The notes under the pieces were generated by a model that was given only the letters and a program-made list of their open reading frames with translations, searched no databases and was not told the origin of the DNA. A stretch of DNA of 64,000 nucleotides. Origin: Allomeiothermus sp035760705. GTDB taxonomy: Bacteria; Deinococcota; Deinococci; Deinococcales; Thermaceae. Below, in pieces: positions 8,391 to 16,599 of this stretch (its first letter is position 1; every line of letters starts with the position of its first letter). Both the position numbers and the translations under genes were made by a program. The stretch is taken from positions 6,114 through 70,113 of the forward strand of contig DASTSL010000133.1 of assembly GCA_035760705.1 (NCBI GenBank), in the 5' to 3' direction.

Positions 8391-8506
8391 AATGCCACAC
8401 GCGCTACGTCGTACGCCGTACGTCCACAGACTGCTCATCGCCGATCGCGTAATGTAAAAAATCTTCGAGCCGCTCTCGCCGACGTACGACCCCTTTGGAG
8501 TGTTTG
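8391..8506. repeat. spacer made largely of TACGTCGTACG repeats
   Basis: Includes CTACGTCGTACGCCGTACGTCC near 8404-8425 in pieces and GACGTACGACC near 8481, again the ACGT-rich family. GGAG for recJ lies at 8497-8500. Confidence 0.4.
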
Positions 8507-10648
8507 ATGATCTGGAAGTTTCGTTCCTGGCCTACACGAGCCGAACTCGAGCCCCTGATGTCCACCCTGGGGATTCCCCCCTTGGCGGCGGCGGTGCTCT
8601 ACAACCGGGGTTTCCGCGATCCTAAGTTGCTCGACCCACCCCTGGAGTTACTGCCGATTCGGGGGCTCGAGGAAGCCGCCTGGCGGGTGATTCGGGCCAT
8701 CGAGAAGGGTGAGCGCATCCGCATCCACGGCGACTACGACGCCGACGGCCTGACCGGGACCGCGATCCTGCTGAGCGGGCTGACCCGGCTGGGGGCTAAG
8801 GTGCACGCCTTCGTGCCGCACCGGCTGCACGAGGGCTATGGGGTACTGATGAATCGGGTTCCCGAGCACCTGGAAGCCTGCGACCTCTTCATCACCGTGG
8901 ACTGCGGCATCTCCAACCACGCCGAGCTGCGCAGCCTGGTCGAGAACGGGATCAGCGTGCTGGTCACTGACCACCACTCGCCGGGCGAGACCCCGCCCCC
9001 CGGCCTCATCGTCCACCCGGCCCTGACCCCCGAGCTAAATGGGGTTCCCCACCCGACCGGGGCGGGGGTGGCCTATCTGCTTTTGTGGAAGGTCAGGGAA
9101 TTGTTGGGGCTCGAGGCCCCGCTGGAGTTCGCCGATCTGGCGGCCATCGGGACCATCGCGGACGTAGCTCCGCTCTTAGGCTTCAACCGGGCCTTGGTCA
9201 AGGAGGGTTTGCGCCAACTGCGCCGCTCGGCCCACCTGGGCCTGCGCGAGCTGGCGAGTCAGCACTGCAAGGACTACACCTCGGTGGAGGTGGCCTTCCG
9301 CATCGCCCCCCGGATCAACGCCTCCTCGCGGCTAGGGCAGGCTGAGCTGGCCCTCGAGATGCTCACCACCGATGATCCCTTGAGCGTCAAGACCCTCTCC
9401 GAGGCCCTGAACACGCTCAATGCCCGCCGCCAGAAGATCGAGGAGGACATGCTCAAGCGGGTCCTGCCGACCCTCGACCACGCTGCCCCGGCCTACGTGA
9501 TCCACGACCCGGAAGGGAACGCCGGGGTTATGGGGATCGTGGCCAGCCGGGTCTTGGAGCGGTTTTACAAGCCGGTCTTCATCATCGCCGAGGGCAAGGG
9601 CAGTGTGCGCTCGACCCCCGGCATCAGCGCGGTAGGGGCTTTACGGGCCACCGCTGAACTCCTCAAGCGCTTCGGCGGGCACGCCCAAGCTGCCGGGTTC
9701 GCCATCGCCGAGGAGAACATCCCCGCCTTTCGGGAAGCCATCTACCGCTACGTGGCCCAGCACCCGGCCCCAATTCCCGAGGTCTATCTGGACGGGAGCC
9801 TCACCGGCGAGGACTTCGCCGAGCTATACGAGGCTTTGCAGTTCCTCGAGCCCTTGGGCCAAGAAAACCCCGAGCCCCTCTTCTACCTGCGCGGCAGGCC
9901 AGAGAAGGTCGCCACGATGGGCGAGGGCCGCCACCTGCGGTTTTACCTGGATGGGGTTAAGGTGGTGCGCTGGAAGGACTCGGGCGAGAACTTGCCGCAA
10001 GCCGAGGTCGAACTGGCCGCCAGCCTGACCACGAGCGAGTGGCAGGGGGAGCGAGCGCTCGAGCTTCGGGCCCTCACCTACCGTGCCCCGCAGATGGGCG
10101 AGATCCTGCCTGACGACGCGGGCTGGGCCAAGCCGGTTCCCTTTCAGAGCACCCTGAATGAAGTTTTGGAATCGAAAACCCCGGTTTACGTGGCCCCCGA
10201 GGGGGTGGCCTGGTTCGCCGCCCGGGGCGTTCCGGTGGTTCCGGCAGAGGAAGCCGAGGTCTGGTTCAGCCTCCCGGAGTCGGCGGTTGTCCACCCCGGC
10301 TCGGTGCGGGTCGCCCTGTCCGACAAGGCCTTGGGCGGGCTCGTCCCGCAGGTCGGCAAGACCCACTTCCGCAAGGTCGTCGCGAGTTGGGAGCGGGGCC
10401 TGACCCCGAGCGAACCCTGGGCTACGGTGTTTGACGAGCTGGGCTTGCGGAGTCCGGCCTTGGCCGAAGGCGCGAACCTCTACGCCTCGGCCACCTACCG
10501 CCAACTCAGCCTGCGGGCGGCGCTGGGGCGGCGGTTGGGGATGGCCTGTCGGGCCCGGTCGGCGGAGATGTTCTCCGAGGCGCTCGAGCGCTGGTGGGAA
10601 CTCGCTGCGAGCCGTCAGGAGGAAGGGCGTGTACCGGCAACCCCGTGA
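8507..10648 (+). CDS. recJ: single-stranded-DNA-specific exonuclease RecJ
   Basis: 5'-3' ssDNA exonuclease of RecF-pathway recombination and repair. DHH motifs: DYDADGLTGT near residue 78, ITVDCGISNH near 130, and VTDHHSPGE near 150. The DHHA1 motif GGHAQAAGF is near 390, followed by an OB-like region. After about residue 540 comes a C-terminal extension of some 170 residues, as in other Thermus-group RecJ. Start at 8507 is set by GGAG 6 nt upstream. The 3' end overlaps the next gene by 20 nt, suggesting coupling. Confidence 0.95.
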   Translation: MIWKFRSWPTRAELEPLMSTLGIPPLAAAVLYNRGFRDPKLLDPPLELLPIRGLEEAAWRVIRAIEKGERIRIHGDYDADGLTGTAILLSGLTRLGAKVHAFVPHRLHEGYGVLMNRVPEHLEACDLFITVDCGISNHAELRSLVENGISVLVTDHHSPGETPPPGLIVHPALTPELNGVPHPTGAGVAYLLLWKVRELLGLEAPLEFADLAAIGTIADVAPLLGFNRALVKEGLRQLRRSAHLGLRELASQHCKDYTSVEVAFRIAPRINASSRLGQAELALEMLTTDDPLSVKTLSEALNTLNARRQKIEEDMLKRVLPTLDHAAPAYVIHDPEGNAGVMGIVASRVLERFYKPVFIIAEGKGSVRSTPGISAVGALRATAELLKRFGGHAQAAGFAIAEENIPAFREAIYRYVAQHPAPIPEVYLDGSLTGEDFAELYEALQFLEPLGQENPEPLFYLRGRPEKVATMGEGRHLRFYLDGVKVVRWKDSGENLPQAEVELAASLTTSEWQGERALELRALTYRAPQMGEILPDDAGWAKPVPFQSTLNEVLESKTPVYVAPEGVAWFAARGVPVVPAEEAEVWFSLPESAVVHPGSVRVALSDKALGGLVPQVGKTHFRKVVASWERGLTPSEPWATVFDELGLRSPALAEGANLYASATYRQLSLRAALGRRLGMACRARSAEMFSEALERWWELAASRQEEGRVPATP

Positions 10649-11198
10649 GGCCCACGAGGCCCGTATCCACACCGTCCACTACCGGCTTTACGGGATGATG
10701 TACCTGATCCCCGGCGGGGGCACCGCGGACCTCCTCAACGCCGAGGGGAAAAACTACCTCCCCACCACCGGGGTCTTGCTCTACGAGGCGGGCCACCAGC
10801 ACCCTCCCGACCCCAAAGACCTCAAGGCCAGCACCAACTTCGTAGCGGTGCACAAAGACCGTATCCGCTGGCTCGCCGGGGGTCGCCCCGCCACCTTGCG
10901 CACCTCCCGGGCCATGGTCGAGCGGCGCCGGCTGGCCCTGCTCTACTCCGGTTATTTCCTCTCGGGGGACCTCGAGGTTCCCAAGGGGGTTCGGCTTTCG
11001 GACTTCCTCTCCAGCGCCAAGCCCTTCCAGACCCTCCATGAGGCCGGGCTCTACCTCCTGCAACCCGAACGCCCGGTGATCGAGATCGAGCCCTACGAGC
11101 GCTTCGAGTTCGTGACGGTGAACCTGGCCCAAGCCGAAGGGGTGCTCGAGGCCCCGGCAGGGAAGCCGGAGGATACCCGGCTGACGTTGTTCGGGTGA
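10629..11198 (+). CDS. unknown protein coupled to recJ
   Basis: I do not recognise the family. The 189-residue protein begins inside recJ at a GTG with AGGAGG 6 nt upstream. It is compact and soluble, with no signal or membrane segment. The N-terminal half reads HTVHYRLYGMMYLIPGGGTADLLN, then KNYLPTTGVLLYEAG and NFVAVHKDRIRWLAGG, suggesting beta-rich strands; the C-terminal half ends in an alternating EIEPYERFEFVTVNL strand. Tight coupling to recJ suggests co-expression and possibly a nucleic-acid role, but nothing in the sequence proves it. Confidence 0.7.
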   Translation: MYRQPREAHEARIHTVHYRLYGMMYLIPGGGTADLLNAEGKNYLPTTGVLLYEAGHQHPPDPKDLKASTNFVAVHKDRIRWLAGGRPATLRTSRAMVERRRLALLYSGYFLSGDLEVPKGVRLSDFLSSAKPFQTLHEAGLYLLQPERPVIEIEPYERFEFVTVNLAQAEGVLEAPAGKPEDTRLTLFG

Positions 11199-11234
11199 GG
11201 GGGATCAGACGCGAAATGCCGAACCCTGAACGCT

Positions 11235-11263
11235 AAAAAAACCCTCTCCCGAGGAGGAGAGGG
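11235..11263 (-). terminator. intrinsic terminator of the 11.3 kb lipoprotein gene
   Basis: Leftward: CCCTCTCC and GGAGAGGG arms (11256-11263 with 11242-11249), a 6-nt loop, then seven T on the minus strand (11235-11241). Textbook form. Confidence 0.85.
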
Positions 11264-11288
11264 GAATATTAGGGGCTCGAGCTTGGCC

Positions 11289-11792
11289 TTAGCGGTTGGG
11301 GTCGCCGTAGGGGAAGATGGGGTCGCAGTTGGGATCGGTGCTGGGGGTGATGGCGTTATCGGCCTTTACGAAGGCGCTACCCTCGGTTCCGTTGAACCCG
11401 CGCACCCACAGCCGGTGGGCAACCGGGGTCACCACGATGGTCTGGGCGTCTACCCCGAGGCTCTGGATCTGCCCGTTGCCGTCGGTGTCGGCGGCGATGT
11501 AGGAGACGATGTTGTTGTTGCCCAGATCGAAGAACTTCACGTCGCCCAAGTACTTGGCATCGGGGTCATCGGTGGGAGCTTTGAAGTTGGGGTCGTCCTT
11601 GGTGACGTAGACCTCGAGTCGGGTCAGGAGCCCGCTTTTGTTGAAGCGGAAGTCAATCAGGGTGTCCCGGTTGGTGCAGAATGTCGCTTGGCTCTGAAGG
11701 TTGCTGATGACCGGGGGAACCAGCTTGACTTCGACCACGCCACAGCTTGCCAACAATGCACCGACAATGGGGAGTAAAAGTAGTTTTTTCAT
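11289..11792 (-). CDS. putative lipoprotein
   Basis: 167 residues with a lipoprotein signal peptide: MKKLLLLPIVGALLASC, lipobox LASC with the modified Cys near residue 17. The mature part is beta-rich and acidic, with DTDGNGQIQSLGV, resembling a Ca-binding loop, near 100. No family recognised; probably anchored to the outer face of a membrane. It is monocistronic with a strong terminator behind it. The start at 11792 gives the standard signal peptide. Confidence 0.75.
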   Translation of the reverse strand: MKKLLLLPIVGALLASCGVVEVKLVPPVISNLQSQATFCTNRDTLIDFRFNKSGLLTRLEVYVTKDDPNFKAPTDDPDAKYLGDVKFFDLGNNNIVSYIAADTDGNGQIQSLGVDAQTIVVTPVAHRLWVRGFNGTEGSAFVKADNAITPSTDPNCDPIFPYGDPNR

Positions 11793-11855
11793 GCTTCTCA
11801 AGCTAAGGCCTGAGCGTGAGGTAGGTTTGGGCAGGATGTTAAGTTTAGATTTGGC

Positions 11856-12518
11856 TTATCTCACCCGCTGTTTCCCCAAGCGCTGCAATTCCTCTGTCAA
11901 ATTCTTTCGGGCTGAGGCTTCAAAGCGCTGGCGGAAGGGCTCCGTGTGGTAGAGGTGGGGGTGCTCGAGAAAGCTCATCAAGATCCTCGCTCGCCCCTCC
12001 CGGTACAGTTCCTGCGGCATCCAGGCGTACTCGAGCCGGATCGCCCGGGCATAAGCGGAGTAAACCTCAGGTTCGGATCCCAGGACCGCCAGGTCCGCAT
12101 CGAGCAGCCAGGCCGTGGTCTCATCTGCTGCCTGGTGGGTCTTGGTCGCCCGGATCAGCTCCCCGACCCGTTCGCCCAGCGCTCCCTCGAGCCCCAGTTC
12201 CTTCAGCCGGATCTGAGCCAGGAGAGCGCTTCGCTCCTCGTTGTCGGTACGGGTGGGGTCGTAGACGGCATCATGGAACCACACCGCCAGTTCGACGGCG
12301 GGGCGCTCGGGGATTTCGTACTCGTCCAGCAGGGAAAACAGGGTCTCGAGGTGGGATTGGTTGTGGTAGGCCCGGTGGGCCTCGTTGTAGCGGCGGCGGA
12401 GGTCTTCGAGCACGCCCCAGGCGGCTTCTTCCGCGATCCCGAGCGAGCCCATCAGCCGGTGCCAACGCCCGGCCAGCTTTTTGCGACCGGCTTTGCTCAA
12501 ACCCGGGGCCTCCCTCAC
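11856..12518 (-). CDS. HD-domain phosphohydrolase-like protein
   Basis: 220 residues related to predicted HD-superfamily metal-dependent phosphohydrolases. Metal ligands are visible as YHNQSHLETLF (His near 46-50), AVWFHDAVYDP (His-Asp near 77) and a distal Asp in LLDADLAVLG. The start is a GTG at 12518 because TACCAT (minus strand 12525-12530) ends 6 nt upstream, a leaderless arrangement; upstream frames lack support. Substrate unknown. Confidence 0.8.
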   Translation of the reverse strand: MREAPGLSKAGRKKLAGRWHRLMGSLGIAEEAAWGVLEDLRRRYNEAHRAYHNQSHLETLFSLLDEYEIPERPAVELAVWFHDAVYDPTRTDNEERSALLAQIRLKELGLEGALGERVGELIRATKTHQAADETTAWLLDADLAVLGSEPEVYSAYARAIRLEYAWMPQELYREGRARILMSFLEHPHLYHTEPFRQRFEASARKNLTEELQRLGKQRVR

Positions 12519-12524
12519 CCCAAT

Positions 12525-12530
12525 ATGGTA
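12525..12530 (-). promoter_or_regulatory. -10 of HD gene, leaderless
   Basis: TACCAT on the minus strand, 6 nt before the GTG at 12518. Confidence 0.35.
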
Positions 12531-12595
12531 AGCGTTACCGCTCGCGGTGATAAATGGGCTGCAATGAGCAGTCTCGCGGTAAACTACAGGCCGAT

Positions 12596-13102
12596 ATGCT
12601 TCGCCAAATCCTGTGGTTGCCTGGACTGCTGCTCGCTGCATGTGCTCCCACCCTCCAGGAGGCCCCGCTCTCGCCACCCCCGGCCCGCGAGGCCCGCTTC
12701 GTCTCCTGGCGCCTGGTCGTCCCGCAGAGCGAGCTTTTGGTGACCCAGACCCTCTGGTCGGCGAGCCGAAAGGCCGGTACCGAACAGCCTTTCGAGCAGG
12801 CCTACCTCGTTCGCAAAGGCGAGGTCTACGAGACCCGCTTCGCCCGCCCGAAGGGGAATACCACGGTGATGCCCCGCTACTACGTGCTCAACTTCGACCT
12901 TTCCTTGCTGGTGCGGGGGCCTTATTCGGGCGGCGACCTCAAGGTGGTGTGCCCCGATGCCAGCGTCAGCACCCCCAAGATGACCGAGGCCCCTGCGGCA
13001 CGGGATGACTTCTGGGCGCTCGACGTGGGCTTGCTCTGCGGCTTCAGCGAGCTTTTACCCGCCCAGACCTACGAGATTTACCTGCAACGGCGCACCCAAT
13101 GA
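12596..13102 (+). CDS. putative lipoprotein
   Basis: 168 residues starting MLRQILWLPGLLLAAC, a lipoprotein signal with Cys near residue 16. The remainder is a beta-rich domain of unknown family, with two further Cys (CPDAS, LLCGF). It is divergent from the HD gene and converges on valS. TAAACT at about 12580 could be its -10. Confidence 0.7.
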   Translation: MLRQILWLPGLLLAACAPTLQEAPLSPPPAREARFVSWRLVVPQSELLVTQTLWSASRKAGTEQPFEQAYLVRKGEVYETRFARPKGNTTVMPRYYVLNFDLSLLVRGPYSGGDLKVVCPDASVSTPKMTEAPAARDDFWALDVGLLCGFSELLPAQTYEIYLQRRTQ

Positions 13103-13140
13103 AACCACTGGGCGGCTCGAGGGAGCCGCCCAAACCTTGC

Positions 13141-15843
13141 TTACTGGAGCCGGGCCAGGTTGTCGCGGATGCGTTCGAGCTGGGCCTTGTTCTCGGCCAG
13201 CCGTTCTCGCTCGGCCTGGACCACCTCAGGCTTGGCCCGCTCCACGAAACCGGGGTTGGCGAGCTTCCGTTCGGCGCTCTCGACGGCCTTCTCGAGTTCG
13301 GCCAGGCGTTTTTTCTGGCGCTCGAGGAAGCCCGACAGATCCCCCTCCGGCTGGAGGTACACGGTCACGTCAGGAGCCACCTGCGCGAGCGCCTTCTCGG
13401 GTTTGCCCGGGGTTGCGTCGGCTTTGCCCAGGAAGCGGAACAGCGAGAGGTTCTCCATCACCAGCGCGGCCCCCGGCCCCTCGATCTGCACCGCGATCTC
13501 CTGCTGCGGCGGGATGCCCAGCTCGGCTCGCAGGTTGCGGGTCGCGGTGATGGTCTCCTGCAAGGTCTGAAAGGCTTTCTCCGCCCCCAAGTCGCGCTCG
13601 AGCGGCGTGGGCCAGTCCTGGAGGGCAAGTTGCCGGGAATCGCCGGTCAGAGCCTGGTATAGCTCGGAGGTGATAAAGGGCATGATCGGGTGCAGGAGCT
13701 TGAGCAGGGTGGCCAGGGTGTCCTCGAGGGTCCGCAGCGTGGCGGTGTTCCCCTCGCGCAAGGCGGGCTTGGCCGCTTCCAAGTACCAGTCGCAGAACTC
13801 GCTCCACACCAGGTCGTACACCAGCCGCGCCGCCCGCCCCAGGTCGAAGGCTTCGTAGGCTTCGCTGATCTCGGCGATGCCCCGATTGAGGCGAGAGGTC
13901 ATCCAGCGGTCGGCTAGCGTCGGCTGATAGCCATTCCCACCGGGAGTAGTCGCGCTAGCGACCGGGCTGTGCCCGTCCACGGGAGTAGTCGCGCTAGCGA
14001 CCGGGCTGTGCCCGTCCACTTCCGCTTCCTGCTTACCGCCTCCCGCCCTACTCATCAACACGAACCGCGTGGCGTTCCACAGCTTGTTGGCAAAGTTCCG
14101 CCCCTGCTCGTAGCGCCGCTCGTCGTGGCGGATGTCCTGCCCGCCGGTGGCTAGGTAGTCCCAGGCGAAGCGGCAGGCGTCGGCCCCGTACTTGTCGATG
14201 AGGTTGAGCGGGTCAATCCCGTTGCCCTTGCTCTTAGACATCTTCTGGCCCTTGGCGTCGAGGTAGAGGCCATGCAGCACGATGGTGTGGAAGGGGGCTT
14301 TGCCGGTGAACTGGTAGCCGGACATCTGCATGCGGGCCACCCAGAAGAAGAGGATGTCGTAGCCTGTCACCAGCACGTCGGTTGGGTAGAACTTCTCGAA
14401 GTCGGGGGTCTCGTCGGGCCAGCCCAGGGTGGAAAAAGGCCACAGCGCCGAGGAGAACCAGGTGTCGAACACGTCGGGATCGCGCCTGAGGTTGAGGTGG
14501 GCTAAAGCAGGGTCCTTATCGCAGTCGAGGTCGGGGTTTTCGGGGTCGGGCACGTAGATATTGCCATCCTCGTCGTACCAGGCCGGAATTTGGTGACCCC
14601 ACCAGATCTGCCGCCCGATGGCCCAGTCGCGGATGTTCTCCAGCCAGTCGCGGTTGACCTTCTCCCAGCGCTCGGGCACCAGGCGCATCTCGCCGCGCTC
14701 GAGCCCCTCGAGCACCTTCTGGGCCACCGGCTTCATGCGCACGAACCACTGCGTCAGCAGCATGGGCTCGATGGGCTCCTTGGTGCGCTCGGAGAGGGGA
14801 AGCTGCACGGTGTGGGTCTCCACACCCTTGAGGTAGCCCGCGGCCTCGAGCTGCTCCGCCACTCGTTGGCGTGCCTCGAAGCGGTCCAGGCCGCGGAACT
14901 CCTGGGGCACCAGCTCGCCCACCAGCTTCGCGTTGAGGTCGATGACACTGGGCATCTCCAGGCCGTGCCGCTCGCCGATCTCGAAGTCGGCGGGGTCGTG
15001 GGCCGGGGTGATCTTGAGCGCTCCGGTGCCGAACTCGCGCTCCACGGCTTCGTCGGCGATGATCGGGATGAGCCGGTCGGTGAGGGGGATGCGCACCCGT
15101 TTGCCGATCAGGGTTTTGTACCGCTCATCCTCGGGGTGCACCGCCACCGCCACGTCGGCGAAGATGGTCTCGGGGCGCTGGGTGGCGATTTGAATTCCAC
15201 CCGGCTCGTCCTCGAAGGGATACTCCAGCACCCAGAGCTGGCTCTGGCGCTCCTCGCGATCGACCTCGAGGTCGCTGAGCACCGTCTGAGCCACCGGATC
15301 CCAGTTCACGATGCGCTTGCCGCGGTAGGCTAGCCCCTGGTGGTAGTACTCCACGAAGCTGCGCCGCACCGCGCGGGAGAGGCCTTCGTCCATCGTGAAG
15401 CGCTCGCGGGTCCAGTCGCACGAGGCCCCGATCCGCCTAAGCTGATAGAGGATGGTGCCGCCGTTCTTCTCCTTGAAGCTCCAGACCCGTTCCAAAAACT
15501 TCTCCCGGCCCAGGTCGTGGCGAGATAGCCCCTCCTTGGCGAGTTCCTTCTCCACCAGCACCTGGGTGGTGATGCCGGCGTGGTCGGTGCCGGGCAGATA
15601 GAGGGCCTCGTAGCCCTGCATCCGTTTGAAGCGGATGATGGTGTCGATGATGGTGTTGTCGAGGGCGTGCCCTAGGTGAAGGTTCCCGGTCACGTTGGGC
15701 GGGGGGATCACGATGGTGAAAGGCCCTTTGCCTTTCCCTGCGTTCAGCTCGGGCTTGAGCGGGTTGCTGGCCCACTCCTCGGCCCAGCGCGGCTCCACGG
15801 TCTGGGGGTCATAGGCTTTGGCGAGTTCTTTGGTCTCGGTCAT
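13141..15843 (-). CDS. valS: valyl-tRNA synthetase with in-frame repeat insertion
   Basis: Charges tRNA-Val. Class I motifs: the HIGH equivalent HLGH in PPNVTGNLHLGHALDN near residue 55 and KMSKSKGNGIDPL near 538. The editing (CP1) domain lies between. The C-terminal coiled-coil arm is seen as LERQKKRLAELEKAVES. Between the catalytic core and the anticodon-binding domain (about residues 609-634) is an insertion of two identical 13-residue units, VDGHSPVASATTP, encoded by a perfect 39 bp tandem repeat. At 900 residues it is slightly long. The ATG overlaps the Nudix stop as ATGA, so translation is coupled, and a T-box leader lies upstream. Confidence 0.97.
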   Translation of the reverse strand: MTETKELAKAYDPQTVEPRWAEEWASNPLKPELNAGKGKGPFTIVIPPPNVTGNLHLGHALDNTIIDTIIRFKRMQGYEALYLPGTDHAGITTQVLVEKELAKEGLSRHDLGREKFLERVWSFKEKNGGTILYQLRRIGASCDWTRERFTMDEGLSRAVRRSFVEYYHQGLAYRGKRIVNWDPVAQTVLSDLEVDREERQSQLWVLEYPFEDEPGGIQIATQRPETIFADVAVAVHPEDERYKTLIGKRVRIPLTDRLIPIIADEAVEREFGTGALKITPAHDPADFEIGERHGLEMPSVIDLNAKLVGELVPQEFRGLDRFEARQRVAEQLEAAGYLKGVETHTVQLPLSERTKEPIEPMLLTQWFVRMKPVAQKVLEGLERGEMRLVPERWEKVNRDWLENIRDWAIGRQIWWGHQIPAWYDEDGNIYVPDPENPDLDCDKDPALAHLNLRRDPDVFDTWFSSALWPFSTLGWPDETPDFEKFYPTDVLVTGYDILFFWVARMQMSGYQFTGKAPFHTIVLHGLYLDAKGQKMSKSKGNGIDPLNLIDKYGADACRFAWDYLATGGQDIRHDERRYEQGRNFANKLWNATRFVLMSRAGGGKQEAEVDGHSPVASATTPVDGHSPVASATTPGGNGYQPTLADRWMTSRLNRGIAEISEAYEAFDLGRAARLVYDLVWSEFCDWYLEAAKPALREGNTATLRTLEDTLATLLKLLHPIMPFITSELYQALTGDSRQLALQDWPTPLERDLGAEKAFQTLQETITATRNLRAELGIPPQQEIAVQIEGPGAALVMENLSLFRFLGKADATPGKPEKALAQVAPDVTVYLQPEGDLSGFLERQKKRLAELEKAVESAERKLANPGFVERAKPEVVQAERERLAENKAQLERIRDNLARLQ
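13942..14019 (+). repeat. 39 bp tandem repeat, REP-like, inside valS
   Basis: Two perfect 39 bp units, 13942-13980 and 13981-14019. Each unit has GTAG followed by TCGCGCTAGCGA and a small GGGC-TGT-GCCC hairpin. The GTAG head plus hairpins recalls REP elements mobilised by REP-associated transposases. The length is a multiple of three and the frame stays open. Confidence 0.85.
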
Positions 15844-16280
15844 GGTTGCTCCTCGAGGGTTGGGCTCGAGCGCAGCGTCTCGAGCTTAGCGTCTAAATTC
15901 CAGTCCAGCCGAACGTCATCGAGGGGTACGAAGCGCTGGTTATAGACCAGTCCGGCATCCCCTCCGTTCAGTACGGTGTGCTTCCAGGCGTTCGGGGTAT
16001 CCGCCGGGGCTTCCAACCAGAAGTGCCAGGCTTCCGGCTTCCCCCGCCCTGGGGTGCCGGGGGGTTGGTCGAGGGTCAAGGTTCCCAGAAATCGGGGATT
16101 CTCCAGCTTTAACCCGGCTTCCTCCCAGGTCTCCCGCACCGCGGCTTGCTCGAGGGTTTCTCCCGGCTCGATCCCGCCTGCTACGACCTGTAAACCGGCC
16201 TCAAGGCCGGGGTCGCCGTGCTCGAAGACAAGCAACTCGCTTCGACCTCTGGTTATGTAGCAGACCACCCGATCTCGCAT
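15840..16280 (-). CDS. Nudix hydrolase in valS operon
   Basis: 146 residues with a full Nudix box: GGIEPGETLEQAAVRETWEEAG near residues 39-60 in pieces GGIEPGE, RETWEEAGL. Nudix enzymes cleave nucleoside diphosphates linked to another moiety. The start at 16280 has GGAGGGGGT immediately upstream. The stop overlaps the valS start. Being between the valine T-box and valS, it should be induced when Val-tRNA is uncharged, which is unusual for a Nudix enzyme. Substrate unknown. Confidence 0.88.
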   Translation of the reverse strand: MRDRVVCYITRGRSELLVFEHGDPGLEAGLQVVAGGIEPGETLEQAAVRETWEEAGLKLENPRFLGTLTLDQPPGTPGRGKPEAWHFWLEAPADTPNAWKHTVLNGGDAGLVYNQRFVPLDDVRLDWNLDAKLETLRSSPTLEEQP

Positions 16281-16290
16281 ACCCCCTCCC

Positions 16291-16576
16291 AAAACGAAAA
16301 CGCCCGTACAGATACCCCTGCACGGACGAGGAAAACCCCGTGGTACCACCGCGCTTCTCAGGCTTTAGCCCAAGCACTCGGACGTGCTGTGACGGGCACT
16401 CCCGGAAGGCTCTACTCGGTCGTAAGTCTTTTGTGTGAGGCCGTACGACCTTTCTTCCCTCTGGCTCGCGGGCGACGTTCGGTCTCGCAACCTTCGGATT
16501 CTCTCTCAGCCCCCTTTGCAGGTGGAAGAATCCTCTCTGTGAAGTGGGAGAGACCTACTCTTCCCGGTCAACGCCT
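16291..16576 (-). promoter_or_regulatory. T-box leader, valine type
   Basis: On the minus strand, the T-box core AGCGCGGUGGUACCACGG lies at 16338-16355. The UGGU bulge base matches the A discriminator expected for tRNA-Val. A terminator follows: arms 16318-16328 and 16301-16311, 11 pairs including G-U, then TTTTCGTTTT (16291-16300). Upstream, GAAC-GUC-G at 16473-16480 is a plausible specifier loop with GUC (Val, 16474-16476). A hairpin with GGATTCT/AGAATCC arms and a GGTCGT/ACGACC stem fit stem I and stem III. Uncharged tRNA-Val should favour read-through into the Nudix-valS genes. Confidence 0.88.
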
Positions 16577-16582
16577 GAATCC

Positions 16583-16588
16583 AGTATA
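16583..16588 (-). promoter_or_regulatory. -10 of T-box leader
   Basis: TATACT on the minus strand; TTGAAG lies 20 bp upstream, longer than ideal. It overlaps the intergenic edge of the SARP gene. Confidence 0.45.
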
Positions 16589-16599
16589 CACGGGTTTAT

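Noticed and set aside
13942..14019. Two-unit CRISPR-like array
   Set aside because: The units are directly adjacent with no spacers and encode an open frame within valS; no cas genes are near.
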